From Chrysomallon squamiferum (taxonomy: Eukaryota > Mollusca > Gastropoda > Neomphalida > Peltospiridae): 64,000 nt of DNA. The position numbers and the translations under genes were made by a program. The notes under the pieces are model-generated. The model did not search any database. It was not told the origin of the DNA and saw only the letters and a program-made list of their open reading frames with translations. Numbering within the stretch: the stretch's first letter is position 1; each line of letters begins with the position of its first letter. Below, one piece after another: positions 12,201 through 25,700 of the stretch. The DNA lies in assembly GCA_012295275.1 (NCBI GenBank), contig CM022673.1, positions 19,025,810 to 19,089,809 of the forward strand, written 5' to 3'.

Positions 12201-15200
12201 TACTCTTACCACTGTAATTTATGTAATATTCTTTATAGGTGTTCAGAAATTAGTTGATGTTTACAGAAATAAACCAAATTTTGGAGATGCTGAAGCTCAG
12301 CAAGATGTCATACAGAGGTTAGAACAGGTAAGATTAATATTTCTCAGTTAAGTTATAATAGGTAAGTCTCTCTGTACATCTTACGTGTCACATATTTCTG
12401 TTATATAGTGGTTGCAGTAGGTAAGTTTATTATGTACATCTTATATATTAGTAAGTCATTAAGCTGTCAGTGTTATTAGCTGCTTCATTTGCTACATCAG
12501 TACATATAATATGTTTTCTCTTTATTTAAAAAAATCAGTAAAATCTTTTCAGTTACTGATTTATTGTTCCAGTAAACAAGAAAAATGATAAATACAGATA
12601 ACTGTTTGTATTTGCAATTTATTTTCTGGATTGTAATTTGTAATACTAAAAACAATTTTTTTTGTTTCAGACAACATTCATGTTGAATTTCCTTGAAGCT
12701 AGTCATTTCAAAATCTCTGCTGCATTAGCAAAGTTCAGCCAGAGAGAACCACCACAGCATAAATTCTCTCAGTATATAGAAACCACAAGAGAAAAACAGG
12801 TTTTTCATTTCTAATGCTCATGCATGTTTTGTAGTAAAATCATCCAATGTGTATTTCAGATCTATTTATATGACCCATAGTATTAGCAGTTACATTTTCT
12901 AATAAAAATGAGCTATTATTATGTCAATATTTATTTCAAGATTTCTAATTTTAAGGATGTAATTTGGTATATAGCAAAGCAAAATTAAAGTAGATTATGA
13001 TTAGAGTATATGCTTTTGTTTGATCCTGTCACATTTTGTACTCAGGGCATGCTGGTTAGTTTGTTGAAACTACCACTGAATCTCGCACTGGAAGGAAGCA
13101 ATGAATATACAGCATTTCCATCATCAACCAATAACTACTACCAAGAACTGCAACCTCTTGATGAAGAAGGTGAATTGATAATTTCTTCTTTTTTTCTATT
13201 CTTTTCTACAGAATAAGATAACCTTAAATAAAAAATAAAAATAAAAAACAGTTTTAATTTTTAAAAATTGTGAATATTTGTCTTCTAATAAATAAATGTT
13301 AATTTTAAAAAATGAATTGCACATATACAGCAAATTTTAGTAGATATTGGAACAGTTATTGTTAAACATTTTTAATATGTCATTAGATAAGTGCATATAG
13401 AATATTATATTAACTTGTTTTTAAAAACATCTTATTTTATTTTAATTCAGGTTACTATGGTAAGTTTTTTAACTTATTCCTTTATAAAATGTATATAATT
13501 GTAACCTCTTTGCAAGTTACTTTTTTAATTTTAATTTTTTGTAATAGAGTATATCACAGAAGAATGATCAGCTGTGACAGTTTTTATTTTGTTTTGGCAT
13601 GCCATTTTATCTTTTTATGGTAATTAGAGAAATATAAAACTACTCACTATACTCTCAGATATACCTAAACAGTCTGTGTAGGACACTGATGTGCGTGTGG
13701 AACATGCCATTTAAACATTTTTGATAGAACTGTATGAACTGTATACACAGCTTGTACATTTTTTTTTTTTACATTAACATTATTGGTTTCACTGACAGCT
13801 TTCAGAAGTAAAAATATTACAGTGCTCTGTGCTCAAATTTTTATTTATACAGAGTTTAAATTAACTATATTATTAAATTATAAAAAATACTTTAATAACA
13901 AATATTTTGATTTACAACACTAGATTTAATAACACTTTAATAACACATATTTAGATTTATAGTACTGTGTGTCATTAACTTCTATCTTGTTGATATTTTA
14001 AATGTGGTCAAATGTAAATGTTATTAATTCCTTTAGAATAATAAGTTTTAAATATTACATTCTCTAAGAGTTTGAATCGATGCACATTTTAAATTATTGT
14101 TCTATTAATATTGTTTTGATACTCATAGCAAGCAGTCATCATTGTGTGTGTGTGTGTGTGTTTAGAAAACTGTATTGCTTGTCTGAAAAACAGGAAATAG
14201 AATAATTTAAAATGTATTTAAGATTTATTTCTGTCAGTTATAAAAACATCAAAAATGACATATATCTACTTTTGATTTCCTGCGTTCAGTAACATGCCTT
14301 TTTAGTTTATAGTTTATATGTAGAGAAAAGAAAATAATTTTATTACTTTTTTTCTTAATTTTTAACTTTTGTTTACCTAATTTATGAACATTGCAGAAAA
14401 TGTAGATGATTTGCATCTCGGTAAGTTTGATAATGATTGCAAATTTGTGCTGGTTCAGTGGAAGGCAATGTTCCTTTTTGTCAGTTAAAATAACACTTTA
14501 ATTTTAAACAGGATACTTTTTAAAATCTTGTTTTATGTATCTATTAGCTTACAGTCTTTTCTTTTTAAAAGGAATATAGCTTTATTGCATGGAAAAAGTT
14601 ACTTATCTATCTTATACTGTAGCATCAGTAACACTGCAGCATGAGTAAAGGACATACAGTCTGGCGAATTTAAATATAACAGTTTGACATTTCACTGATC
14701 AGAAAGCTCATGTTTCCCTATAAAATATTATTTTTATTTTCATCCATGATGATATAAATATACTCTTTCAATGAAAGTAATAAAAATATATTCTGGCATG
14801 GTAGAGATTTCCTATTTCTATGATGCCTTGCCTGTAATCTGCTATTTAAAATATTTTGAGCATGAATGCTTCCACTTGATATCCAAAATAATCATTAAAT
14901 GGACAACTTCTAACAAATGTACTAATTGTGGTTGGCACTAGTTTTTCATCATCTTCCAGAAAAGGAATATGAGTTGAAGGTTTGGGACAGGCTTATTTTA
15001 TATAAGGCTTTTTTTCTTTAAAACAAATATGAAATTTCTGGTTTTTAAATACTTAAATCATATTTGCAACAAATAAAATAATAATATTAGATATTTTTCT
15101 TAGACACAGTTATAAAATAATTATATCTTTAGTTAAATCTTTCAGTGTACAGCAGTTTGAAGTTTCCTTATCTTTATACATATGTATATTTTAAATTGTA

Positions 15201-16528
15201 TTATTCCTGTTTTTATCCTCACAACCACTTTTGTGTTTTCTTATATTTTTAACTGCTTATGTCTTCTTAAGACATCATGTTTTTTCCAAAATTTGTTAGC
15301 AGCAGCTTGTTTTATTCACACAAGATTATCTTCAGTTCTGAGAATTCATTTGTGAGATTTTATATGTTTATTAAATGAAGGCACATCACATACATTTCTA
15401 TTTGAATCAATCTGAATGATTAAGTGTTTATTTTTTCTCATACTTTTGGCAGAAGCAGTCCATTTTAATATTATATATATATATATATATATAAAAAATT
15501 CTTTGGAAGTTTTAATTTGCAAATTGGAAATTAATTTTTTTTTTTTTTTTTGTTAAAGACATATTATTTGTTTCTAGGTCTTAGCAAATACGTAATTGTA
15601 TTATAAAGTTATGCATGTACACAGTGGTTCTTTTATACAGAAATCTTTTCCCCAGCTTTTTACTTCAGGAAATATATAACATTTCTTATAATAACATCAA
15701 GATAAGTGATCAGCAAAATGACAGTTTTGAAAAACAACATAACTTTTTAGATTTTGGAGTATATTTGGTGAAAGCTGAACAGTATTTATTTTTAATCTTT
15801 TAATTAACTGTTAGAAGAATGACCATAAATAAAAATAATAATTTTGTGGACTGGAAAATGTTTTTGTTTTTCAGAATCACATGACCCTGATTAAAGAATG
15901 ACAATAGTGAAATGTTAATGTTTTCTGCTTGTAGGAAATGATTCTGATCCTGAATTTGACATGGACCCTATCGGTCAGTGTCGTGTGATATACAACTACA
16001 CTGCTGCTGCTGCTGATGAACTTACAATAAAACCAGGTGGGTGTTACTTACCCTGTAATTATCATCAGATTATGATAAAACATTTTACAGCAGTTTTATT
16101 ACTAGCTTCACAGCTTTTATTCATATTTGTTCACTCTTTCTCTTGTGACAGTATGTATCTTTGTTGGATAAATAGTGTAAATTAAATCTACATAACTTAT
16201 TTTAAAAAGTTAACTTTAAGCAGTTCTTACAATATAAGTTTTAAATATGTATATATTTCTAGTTGACATACATCTGTGGCATCTTTGAAAGAAGATCAGG
16301 AAAGATTTTTTTTATAATATTGAAACTGATATTTGCTTTTTTATCTGTTGTGAAGTTTAATTTATAAATATAATTTTAGAAGTTACAATTTTCTTTTTGA
16401 TAGCTTTATTAAATTATTTTTCAGGTGATGTAATCAAAATATTTGACAAGCTTGCAAATGGTTGGTGGCATGGTGAATTACAAGGCCAGGTTGGCATTTT
16501 CCCTTCAACTTATGTTGAAGAGTTTTAG
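6257..16528 (+). CDS. NOSTRIN: NOSTRIN, F-BAR and SH3 domain trafficking adaptor
   Basis: Nostrin binds curved membranes through its F-BAR domain and recruits dynamin/N-WASP-type partners through SH3; in vertebrates it traffics nitric oxide synthase. Exons: 6257-6342, 6517-6597, 8525-8587, 8884-8965, 9297-9359, 9560-9655, 9921-10037, 10369-10476, 11450-11572, 12016-12124, 12239-12327, 12671-12799, 13046-13169, 13451-13459, 14397-14420, 15935-16036 and 16425-16528. They join without a break into 502 residues; human NOSTRIN has about 506. The first exon is unresolved, so the N terminus is partial. The F-BAR part (about residues 1-245) starts GHDGFEELRKYIKHGNDF and contains LEISYAKTLSKLGSRLAKA. 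A central helical region follows, then an acidic linker made of microexons. The C-terminal SH3 has VIYNYTAAAADELTIKPGD, NGWWHGEL and IFPSTYVEEF. The stop is TAG at 16526-16528. The donor after 12799 (gttttt) is weak. Confidence 0.93.
6712..7085 (+). repeat. Two-copy tandem duplication in a NOSTRIN intron
   Basis: About 140 bp at 6712-6850 is repeated, diverged, at 6947-7085. Both copies share ttcagtacc, aaattattttgaaggttggc, gtcatgaagttataaacttt and ctttctgtatttt. The copies are in direct orientation about 235 bp apart. No coding role is visible. Confidence 0.8.
13451..13459 (+). other. NOSTRIN 9-nt microexon
   Basis: Nine bases (GTTACTATG) lie between ttaattcag and gtaagt. Phase is 1 on both sides, so the exon can be included or skipped without breaking the frame. 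It encodes Gly-Tyr-Tyr at the junctions and lies in the linker between the F-BAR/helical region and SH3. Without it the exons on either side still join in frame. Confidence 0.75.
14397..14420 (+). other. NOSTRIN 24-nt microexon
   Basis: Twenty-four bases between aacattgcag and gtaagt, phase 1 to phase 1, encode Glu-Asn-Val-Asp-Asp-Leu-His-Leu. Joined to the 9-nt exon it makes GYYENVDD. Both microexons are multiples of three, so four linker isoforms are possible. Confidence 0.72.
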
Positions 16529-17271
16529 CAGACAGGAAACTCAGTTTAAACAAAATTACTTCTATTTCTCAAGCAGAGATCATTGCTGTACATTGTATCA
16601 TTTCAGTACTTATTTAGGATATCTAAAGGCATCAGTGAACAGTTAAGATCAGGAATATTAAGTGTGTAGTTTGAACATCCGTGAATAACCACAGAAACTC
16701 CTGAAGATGGTGTATCTATGGCTGATGATAATGTTTTATGAAGGTTTAAAATTACATAAATCAGGGATTTTATTTATTTGTATCTAATTTTATTGTCACT
16801 AAACAAAAATCAATGAACTTTAAGATCAAAAGCATTCTTGATAGTGGCTGTATTTCTTTATTTTTTTTTATAACAGAATTTTCACTGAATTAACATTTTA
16901 CTCTGATACAATACTGTAAAAAAATACTACAGAATACCAATAGTAAGTGGTATTCCACTACTTATAAAGGTGTGCTGTTGTTGAGTTTTGCCTTAATCAA
17001 TGAATTACAGATGTGAACAAGAGGATAATTTTAATAATCAAGGAATAAAGTTACCAGTACACCAGTGAATGTCAGTATGTAAATACATACCTATATATAA
17101 TTATATATGTAAAGATCTGTTTTAGTTTTGTTTTTAGTTTTGTTTTTAATGAAGTGTATTTTAATCTTTATATGTTTTGTAAATAGTCTACATTTTATGA
17201 TTAAATGTATTACTCAGTTATTGTTTTTTCTAAAAACCTTTGTTATACACTTATTTCTTCTTATAAACTTA

Positions 17272-17277
17272 AATAAA
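17272..17277 (+). terminator. NOSTRIN polyadenylation signal (AATAAA)
   Basis: An AATAAA hexamer about 745 bp after the stop, followed by a T-rich stretch. It is the best match for the 3' end; other AT-rich hexamers nearby make the exact site uncertain. Confidence 0.5.
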
Positions 17278-17304
17278 CTTTAATTTGTTTTAACAGTTTT
17301 TCAT

Positions 17305-18607
17305 GATTGTAGATTATATTAAGAGAAGTAGGTTAAGGTATTGTGTTTATTATTTGTATTTTAGTACAGTTGTACAGGTATCAGAAACACTTTCTAGATG
17401 GATCAACCACTGTTCATTTAGTGCTCATGTAATTCATTCACGTTGTTCATTTTCCATCACATTTATCAAAAACTCATTAGGCATCATAATTTCAACATCC
17501 TAAAGTTTGATTAGATAAAGAACTGTGAAACTTCAACCAGAAAAATTTAAATTGCTGGGATAATAAACAGTTTCAAAGACAGCCAGACTAAAACAAACTT
17601 ACTGATTTGAGAATTATAAAGTGTTTTTGTTATTGTAGATTGTCACTTTCACTTTACTTTTCTTTTGTTAGTAACAAAGATTGATGAAATACAGTTGATT
17701 TGGACATAGTTTACTCTATTTTGTCATTTGGACAAATAGTTTCATCAGTGGATTTTTTAAAATATTTATCTTTTATAAGAGATTATAATTCTTTATATAC
17801 ATACTATTTAGATATTGTTAATATTGATGCATATGCTTTTATTACTACTAAATGCTAATATATTATAAAGTATGTTTATACTTAATGCAGCTTGTTCACT
17901 TTTGCAGTTAATAATTCAAAGAATTTACCACAAAAATTATCATTTCATAGAATTACATATCACTTTAAATCAAAATTAAATAATGTATTTGTACATACAT
18001 ACACATGCATACCAAAAACAAAGAATGTATGCAATCACACTACATAAAACCGTATTTTGAGCGATTTGTTTTTAACTTCATTTTTAATTGTTTGTTGTAC
18101 GATTATAATCAAATATAATTGTGATGCAGATTAATTACAAATGTGTGTTATCACTCATTCTTAAGCACTGACATTGTACTTAACTTACTATATTCATAAT
18201 AATGTAGCTTCTCCAATTGCTCATTTGCCTGCTGCAGACACAGGATACTCACTTAATTAGTTATTAAATGATGAAAGGATGGGAAGTTTAAATTAGTACT
18301 TCAGTGCAATAAGTATTACACGCTTTCTCTGTGTATTTCTTTTATCAGGGTAATCTGGCTTACCTTCACAAGCTGGTCAGTGTTGTTACTTTGTTGTGTT
18401 GTGATGCATTTTATACAGTATTTATGCATATTTGGTTTATCCATACTGCTATGTCACTTACCATGCTGTTTCATAACTTTAATTTGAAACGGGCTTTGTG
18501 AAATTATAAGAGCCAGCATAATAGTTTGCTGTAATGTAAATATGTGGCATTATCAAAATACTGCTTTTTAGGAAATATTTTCTTTATATATTTTTCTCCA
18601 TGATTAA

Positions 18608-18663
<56 letters not shown>

Positions 18664-20110
18664 AATTCAAATAAAATACCCACATTTTAATATATTTGAC
18701 ATATCTTGCAAATTTATTTTTCAGGGTTTTCTTTTTGATTATTATTAGAGGAGATGATGGTTATTTTATTCTCTTTTTTTTTTTTATTATGCTGTTGTTC
18801 TTAACATTATAACAAAAAAATTAATTCAGGTAAAATCATCTCAGAAATAGCTAATTACAAAAGCACATTAGATCTGGGGTTTTTTGGTTTTTAATGGAGT
18901 ATTTTATTGAACATCCATAAATGCATACTTCACACCCACACATATAAGACTTTGAAATATTCTGGGCATTATTTTCTGGAGTTGTTATTACAAACTTATG
19001 TGCAGACAAATCATTAATTAATTTATAATGAAAATGCAAATACAGAGATTTATATTAAAATTAAAAATTAATATTTGTTCAGATTCTTTTTTTCCCCCTT
19101 AACCATTTACTTTACATATCATTAATTTTTTTAATTTTTTCTATTATTTTGAAATTAGGAAACATCTTTGTGCTTAACTTGTATTGCTGATATTACAAAA
19201 TAATTGAGTAAGGATGTAGTTTTGCAGGGACCACAAAAAACAAAGTTAAAATAAAAACCAATGAATGGTCACCTTTTACACAAATATAAATAATTTTAAT
19301 ACACCTTTGTAACATTTTGAACAACAGTAACATTACCACTATATTAATAGCAAAATATAATTTAAGTATTCAAAAGTTTCATTTTCATGCACTATTTAAA
19401 CTGATGTTATTCTTTAGTTGCCAGTTACTAGATTTATAAATTGCTATGACATTTTAGTTTTGTTCTTTTTCTAGATTGTTTTATTTATTAAGATTTGCTA
19501 ATCAAATTAGATACTGTTATAAAGGTCAAATAAATATATTCCAGTCATCCAACATCATTCCAGTGTGATGTCAATAGATATAAGAATTAAAGATTATAGA
19601 AAAATTTGTGTTCAGTAACATTCACCATTTTGTAATATTGAATGTTGTGATACATATATTTTACTGTTACTTTTAAAATGTTACTTTTTATGTCAGCAAA
19701 TAAAATTCTTGCATAAGGTATGCCTTCTCATTATTTATTTTAATAAAATAGACATGGCAGATTATCCACAACCAACAGCAAATTTAATATTTCAGAAAAA
19801 CTAATGAATCCAAAAATGTTTGGGGGGTTTTCAGCAAATATTAGCACATAGAAAGTATTTTATTATAGGATTAAAAATATTTTCAATATGTTTTATATAT
19901 TTAAAAAAAGTTGATAACCATTAAAATAATTTAATTCTCAAATGACGGTCTTTATACAGGGCTGTCATATTTAACAAACGTGTCACAGAGCTAGCTTGAC
20001 TGCAATATGTCACATCTGAGGATTATTTCAAATCATTAAACTCCAGCATATTCCAAAGATAAAAATGTGTTAATCAGGATTTTCTAACAATTAAAACATC
20101 ACAACTATTT
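17305..20110. other. Convergent intergenic region between NOSTRIN and NOM1
   Basis: The two genes end tail to tail here. I see no gene or RNA. An (AT)n/(GTAT)n microsatellite lies at 18610-18661. The open frames at 17303-17503 and 18851-19039 look like AT-rich noise. Confidence 0.45.
18610..18661. repeat. (AT)n(GTAT)n microsatellite
   Basis: About fifteen AT units followed by about five GTAT units. Simple repeat with no visible role. Confidence 0.9.
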
Positions 20111-20359
20111 TAAATGTAGATTTATTGCACTGAATAAATATTGTACTGCTGCCATTCAGAGATTAAGAAACAAAAAAAACGTTTTACTGTAAAAAAAAGA
20201 AGTAAAAAACCAGTTGTAAAATATTAAAAAACTGTTTTATCCAGCCTTGTACCATAGTTCTGAAGATAAAAGTATTGGAACTGTCTAACTTTTGATGTCC
20301 TTTCAACTAAACTGATCTTCTTAGTTTTGAAGATGTTAATGTTTGCACACAAGACCATT

Positions 20360-22678
20360 TCATAAGAGAAGCTTTGTGTGTCCAGCACTGAGAACTTTCT
20401 CTGCCAGTTTAACTTTTTCTTTCAAATCATAGTCTTCACTATTCTCTGACTTTAGTTTCTGCTTCAGTAAAAAGTGTTGCATAAACAGCTTTAAACCATC
20501 CTGTAGATGTCGTAGTTTTTCAGTGGAAGCAATTCTGAGAAATGCTGCCTCTACCATACTTTCAGAATGTTTGAGAATATCTCTGAGAGTATGTTTCAGA
20601 AACTGAACCATTGCTTTACTAAGTGTTCCAAACTCAACAACCTGCAATATTAACAAGCAGTATGATAAAAATTTGCACAATTATTAAATAAATAAAAAGA
20701 AAATGGAAGCTGCATTTAAGCTTAATTTGATATTAACTGTGATACTATTTGCATTAGAAATGATAGGAACATCACAAAACACATTATTATAGCATAAATA
20801 ACGTGTAATTTATATTACAGCAATGTTTCTCCAGTCATGCAAAAAATCCAAATTTTCAATAAACATTAATAATGAATTGCATTTTTCTATCAATCTTGCT
20901 CCATAAAACAGACTTATTGAAGAAGCAAAAACAAATATAATTTTTTTAAGAATCTCACCTTTAACACGGAGAGAGAGATTCCCTTATTGACGATCAAATA
21001 ACTGACAAGTCTAGCCAGGTTTTCTCGATTGTGCTCTGATAAATTTCCCATTTCTTTAAATTTATCCCACAAACTGAACTGGAAAGTAATCTGAGTAAAC
21101 AATTGTAGAATAAAAAATAAATAAACTATAAGGTAAAACTACTAGTATTTAATTTCAATACATAAAAATAATGCATGTTTTCTACATAATATTAATATTA
21201 CTGAGGAATTTTTAAGTGAACATTTATTTTTATTAAAATAAAACGTATATTTTTATTTTTCATTTTAAATGCTTACCTGAAATCTATGGTCATGTTCACA
21301 GAATTTGTTTGTCAGTATTGCATAAAATGGATTGAACTTCTTTTCTTGGAGACAACAATCCTGAATGACATTAATTATCTCCCTTTCTTGTTTTTGTTTT
21401 AATCCAAGACGAAGCAGCTTTTCAAAAGCATCAAGAAAATCCTGAAAATATTTAATATTTTATTCAATGAGACAAACACTTAATTGATTTTACAATTTGA
21501 TCAAGATATTTGAAAGCTGTGGGCTTTAATATGTCAATAGGAATAATTTATGGTTATTGTGAGAGTAAAAGAGGACTTCTGTAATGAAATTATTTTAAAA
21601 TATGATCCTATAATCTCTTAAAAGTTGTTCTTTGCTTGAAATGAAGAATATCAAATGTTTTTATGAAACAGAAGATAGGTTAAAGATTAAAATATAGCTG
21701 AAAAGAATATACCTCACTGGTCATTATTACACAGAAAATATTTTTTCTGATGTCTGTGTTCATTCTCATCTTGCGTGCCAAATTTAACAGTTTAGTGCTT
21801 GCCTTACTCGGTGACCCAGAGGATGCCACAGAACCTAGTGTCAAAAGAACATTATATATATTAACAAATTAGAAAGAAAATACTTTGATTTTAACAACTT
21901 TACAATTTATTACAGGAATATAGTATTTTTATCTCATCACATATTATGAACATTTTCATACTTATACAGCTTCTATCTCGTGTGATAGAGCAGAAAGTTC
22001 TTTGTGAATGTAAAACTGTAACTAGTAAGTACCTGTCTGTGTTATTTTAGTCTCACTGTCTCGCCCCTCCCATGCAGATCCAATGAGCCACCAACGCCCT
22101 TTCTCTTCAGCTTGAAGTAAATCATCCAGACTGATGTCAAGTTGATTGTCAGCAAAACCACTTCCTGAAAAACAAATAATCAACAGGTATAAGAATTTTG
22201 TCTGTAAAAAAATCAGAACCTATTATTTTTAAGTGATTATATAAGCAATTTTGTTTTCTTTTGTGTTTATTACTTATAACATGACAAATATTTTTATCCA
22301 TAATATTTATTTACAAAAATTAATTACTAATTTTTAAAAAATAATATTCCTAAAATGAATCTTTGATGATACCAAGAAACTGTCTTAATATATTCTGCAT
22401 ATTTACTCTTTATATATTTTAGAATAAACTATTAATAATATACCTCTGATGTAATTTCTTGTAAGTTTTTTCAAATGTTCAAGATGATCTGGATTAAAAT
22501 TTGGAATTTTTCTCATATTGTTGTTTTTAATTGCAAGTAAAATATCCAACATGAATTTGACTCGAGATTGGTCGGCAAATGTTGTTATGTCTGCTGAACT
22601 AGCTTTTGTCTGGATGTCTATAATTATTGCTTTCAAAGCAGAAGGGTCATCCTTTCTTAGAGTAAAACCTGAACCTGG

Positions 22679-22712
<34 letters not shown>

Positions 22713-25700
22713 TCCTGTACAACATTCATATTACAGATCAATATTAGAAACATAATGTTATATTTTGTCAAATTAAGATCTGATTTAGTAAATAATCTAG
22801 AATTTTTCTCAGAAAATTTTAAAAAGTTCTTTATATAACAATAAATATGAAAAAGGATTAGAGTAAGTACATCTTATAAAGATTAATCCACTGAAAGCCA
22901 TCAAGTCAACTATTGTTTGTCTGAGGAATCTATCATGAAAAAAAAAAAAGTAACACTGAAACAACATCCAGCAGGATTTGAAGATGAAAAATTTACTCAC
23001 CTTTAAGTATAAGAAGGATTAGTTCAATATCTTTTTCTTGAAATGAATCAACAAATCTTTTTAATATATCAAACAGTAAAGTACTTCGTATAACCTGAAA
23101 CAATAAACAGTCAAGAATCACTTAAATTTTTATTTTCAGTTTATTGTATCTGTACTCTGTAGGGCTATATTGAATTTGAATAAACTGTATGTATATATAA
23201 CAATACAGAGACCAGGTTTTTTCTAACTTTTTAGTACATTTAAAAATATAATTAAGAGTAAAATATAAAAATAACTTTTCTCTTTCTTAATGGCCTAAAC
23301 ATTACCTTGAAATTGTAGAGACCTGTAAAAAGCATAACTATATTGTCAATCGTTTTATCACCACCATAACCAGCCTGCTTGTATAGTTCATCAAATTTTT
23401 GGGCTAAATTCTGGATAAAGAAAGCACCTAAAAAAAATCAAGTTTTTATTTGTTTTTTATGAATTATTAAAAAAAAAAAAAAAAGTATGTTAACAGATTA
23501 ATTAATAGTAATACACTTGTCAGATTTATTACACTACTGAAAAGGCTAAAGAAACATTCATTAAAAAAAGGATATATGATTATGTTCTAGGATATAACAT
23601 TAGTTATGTATAAAACAAATTAACAAAATCTGTAATTATACTTATGAAATGTATGACAAACTAATCATTATACAATTAAAAGTTATTTTAAATTAGAGTT
23701 TTGAACTCTAATACAATTTAAAAAAAAAATTATTTAGTTAAAACATCAAGTAATAACTATGAACTCACCAACTTCATTACCAACATTACTGTGTAGCAAA
23801 GTAATCAACATAACAAGTTCCATTGTTAGTCTCTCTGGAGTGAGGCTGACAGACACACAGGCCTCCTGTATGAGACTGGTTAGTGTCTCATTAACATCAG
23901 CTCTGCTGTTAGACATGTATATGTCTTCTATCTGCATGCTGATTCCTTGAATGTTAGACTCACTGGTTCTGTTAATATGTGAAACAACATAAATAACAGG
24001 CAAATTCAAGTGATTTATTTCTTTGCATGAATATTTAAAACTAATTTTCTACACAACTTACTATATGTGAAATTGAAAAACAATTTTATTAATGAACTTT
24101 TAAAAATATGTAACATGCCCAAATGTGTGTGTGTGTGGCTTAGCATCATCTTAATTGCATACAAAGTACTTAAAATAAAAAGTCAAAATATTTACGGTTC
24201 ATACATGAATACAGTTTTCTATTCAGTGAAAAAATGCATCTTTTCTGTTTGATAAAAAAATTAATATTAAACTTATCTGTGTTAAATAAGCTACAACGGA
24301 AATCTGAGAACATTAATTTATTTGTGTTTGGAATAACTTGAAAGACTATAATTAACTCTATTTGATTAACAAACCTGTTTATAAGACCTTTCATCTGTTT
24401 CTTGAGTCGTTCCAAAACCTGTTTTCTCTTGTCACTGTCTTCTGTCACTGGTCTCCTTTTGGCTGGAGGGATGTAAGCACCACTCATTTTAGAAACAGGA
24501 ATAACATTACCTTTTTCATCTCGGATGCGTCCATATATGTCTTCTGAAAGACTTTTCTTTTTTTCTCTCATGTAATCATCAGTTCTGTCATCAATATTTT
24601 CCTCTTCTTCATTGTCACAGTCATCATCCATACTGTCATCATCAATGACATTATCTTCATCGCTGACCTCATTATCATCTTCATTGTCACTGTTGTCATC
24701 TGCCTCAGAACTGGTTTCATCATCATTACTGTCTTCCACATTATGAAACTTAACTTTCTTATCTTCTTTTTCTTTTCCATGTTCTGCTTTTAGAATTGAT
24801 TTATTACTGTATTTATTTTGTTCATTTAATTTTGTATTTTTTTTAGTTTCTTCATCTATTTCATATTCATTGCTGTCTGAAAGATCACTTTCTGATTCAT
24901 TTTCATCACTAGCCAGTGAAGGTAACTCAGCATCTGAATGCAGACAGAAGAAAATATAAATCAGATTAGAGGAAAAACAGTGAAAGAATATACTTAATTT
25001 GTTGCAGCTAATCATGTCACTTTAGTCAGTTCTTTATAAATTCAATGTTTCTTATTTTTGTACAAAGACTCATTAAACATGTAACAAAATAATTACTGCA
25101 CATTTTTTAAAGTAAAAAAAAAGGGAGAAAGCTGTTTTTTGTGTTTCAAGGAATAGCAGAGTACAAGTATACATAATATAAATATGTTCTTGCTTAAAAA
25201 ACAAAAATGAAACATGTATAATTCTGTACCTTCATTATCAGATTCTAACATGGTTTCTTCAAAATTTTGTTCCCTGGCAATGTCAAGTTTTTCTGAATCA
25301 ACTACATCTAAAAGAACTCATAATGTTAAGGGAAAAACATTCACAATCATTAAACTTTTAATACAAAACAAACTGTAAAAATATTATTATGTTTTCTTTA
25401 TACAGAAAAAATTAAAAATAATGTAATAACTTTAAAAATCATAATTATAATTAAATTTTTAAGGATGCAGTCAAGCCCATCACTGATGAAAGCCTTAGGT
25501 AAGGTGTGCATTGATTTCTTCAGTTTCAGCTGTTTTTCAAGATGATGCAGTTCTCGATCTTCCTTTTCTATTGCCTTCAGATGTTGTTCTCGTTTCAAAG
25601 CTGCTTCCTATATTAAAAACAAATATTTGTATTTATAGGTTTCTTTTTAAATGCAAACATTATCTAGAAACAAAATAAAGGTGAAAATAATTCTTATTTC

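Noticed and set aside
14941-14980. Extra NOSTRIN exon after the ttccag at 14956-14957
   Set aside because: No donor gives the phase-1 end required by the following exon.
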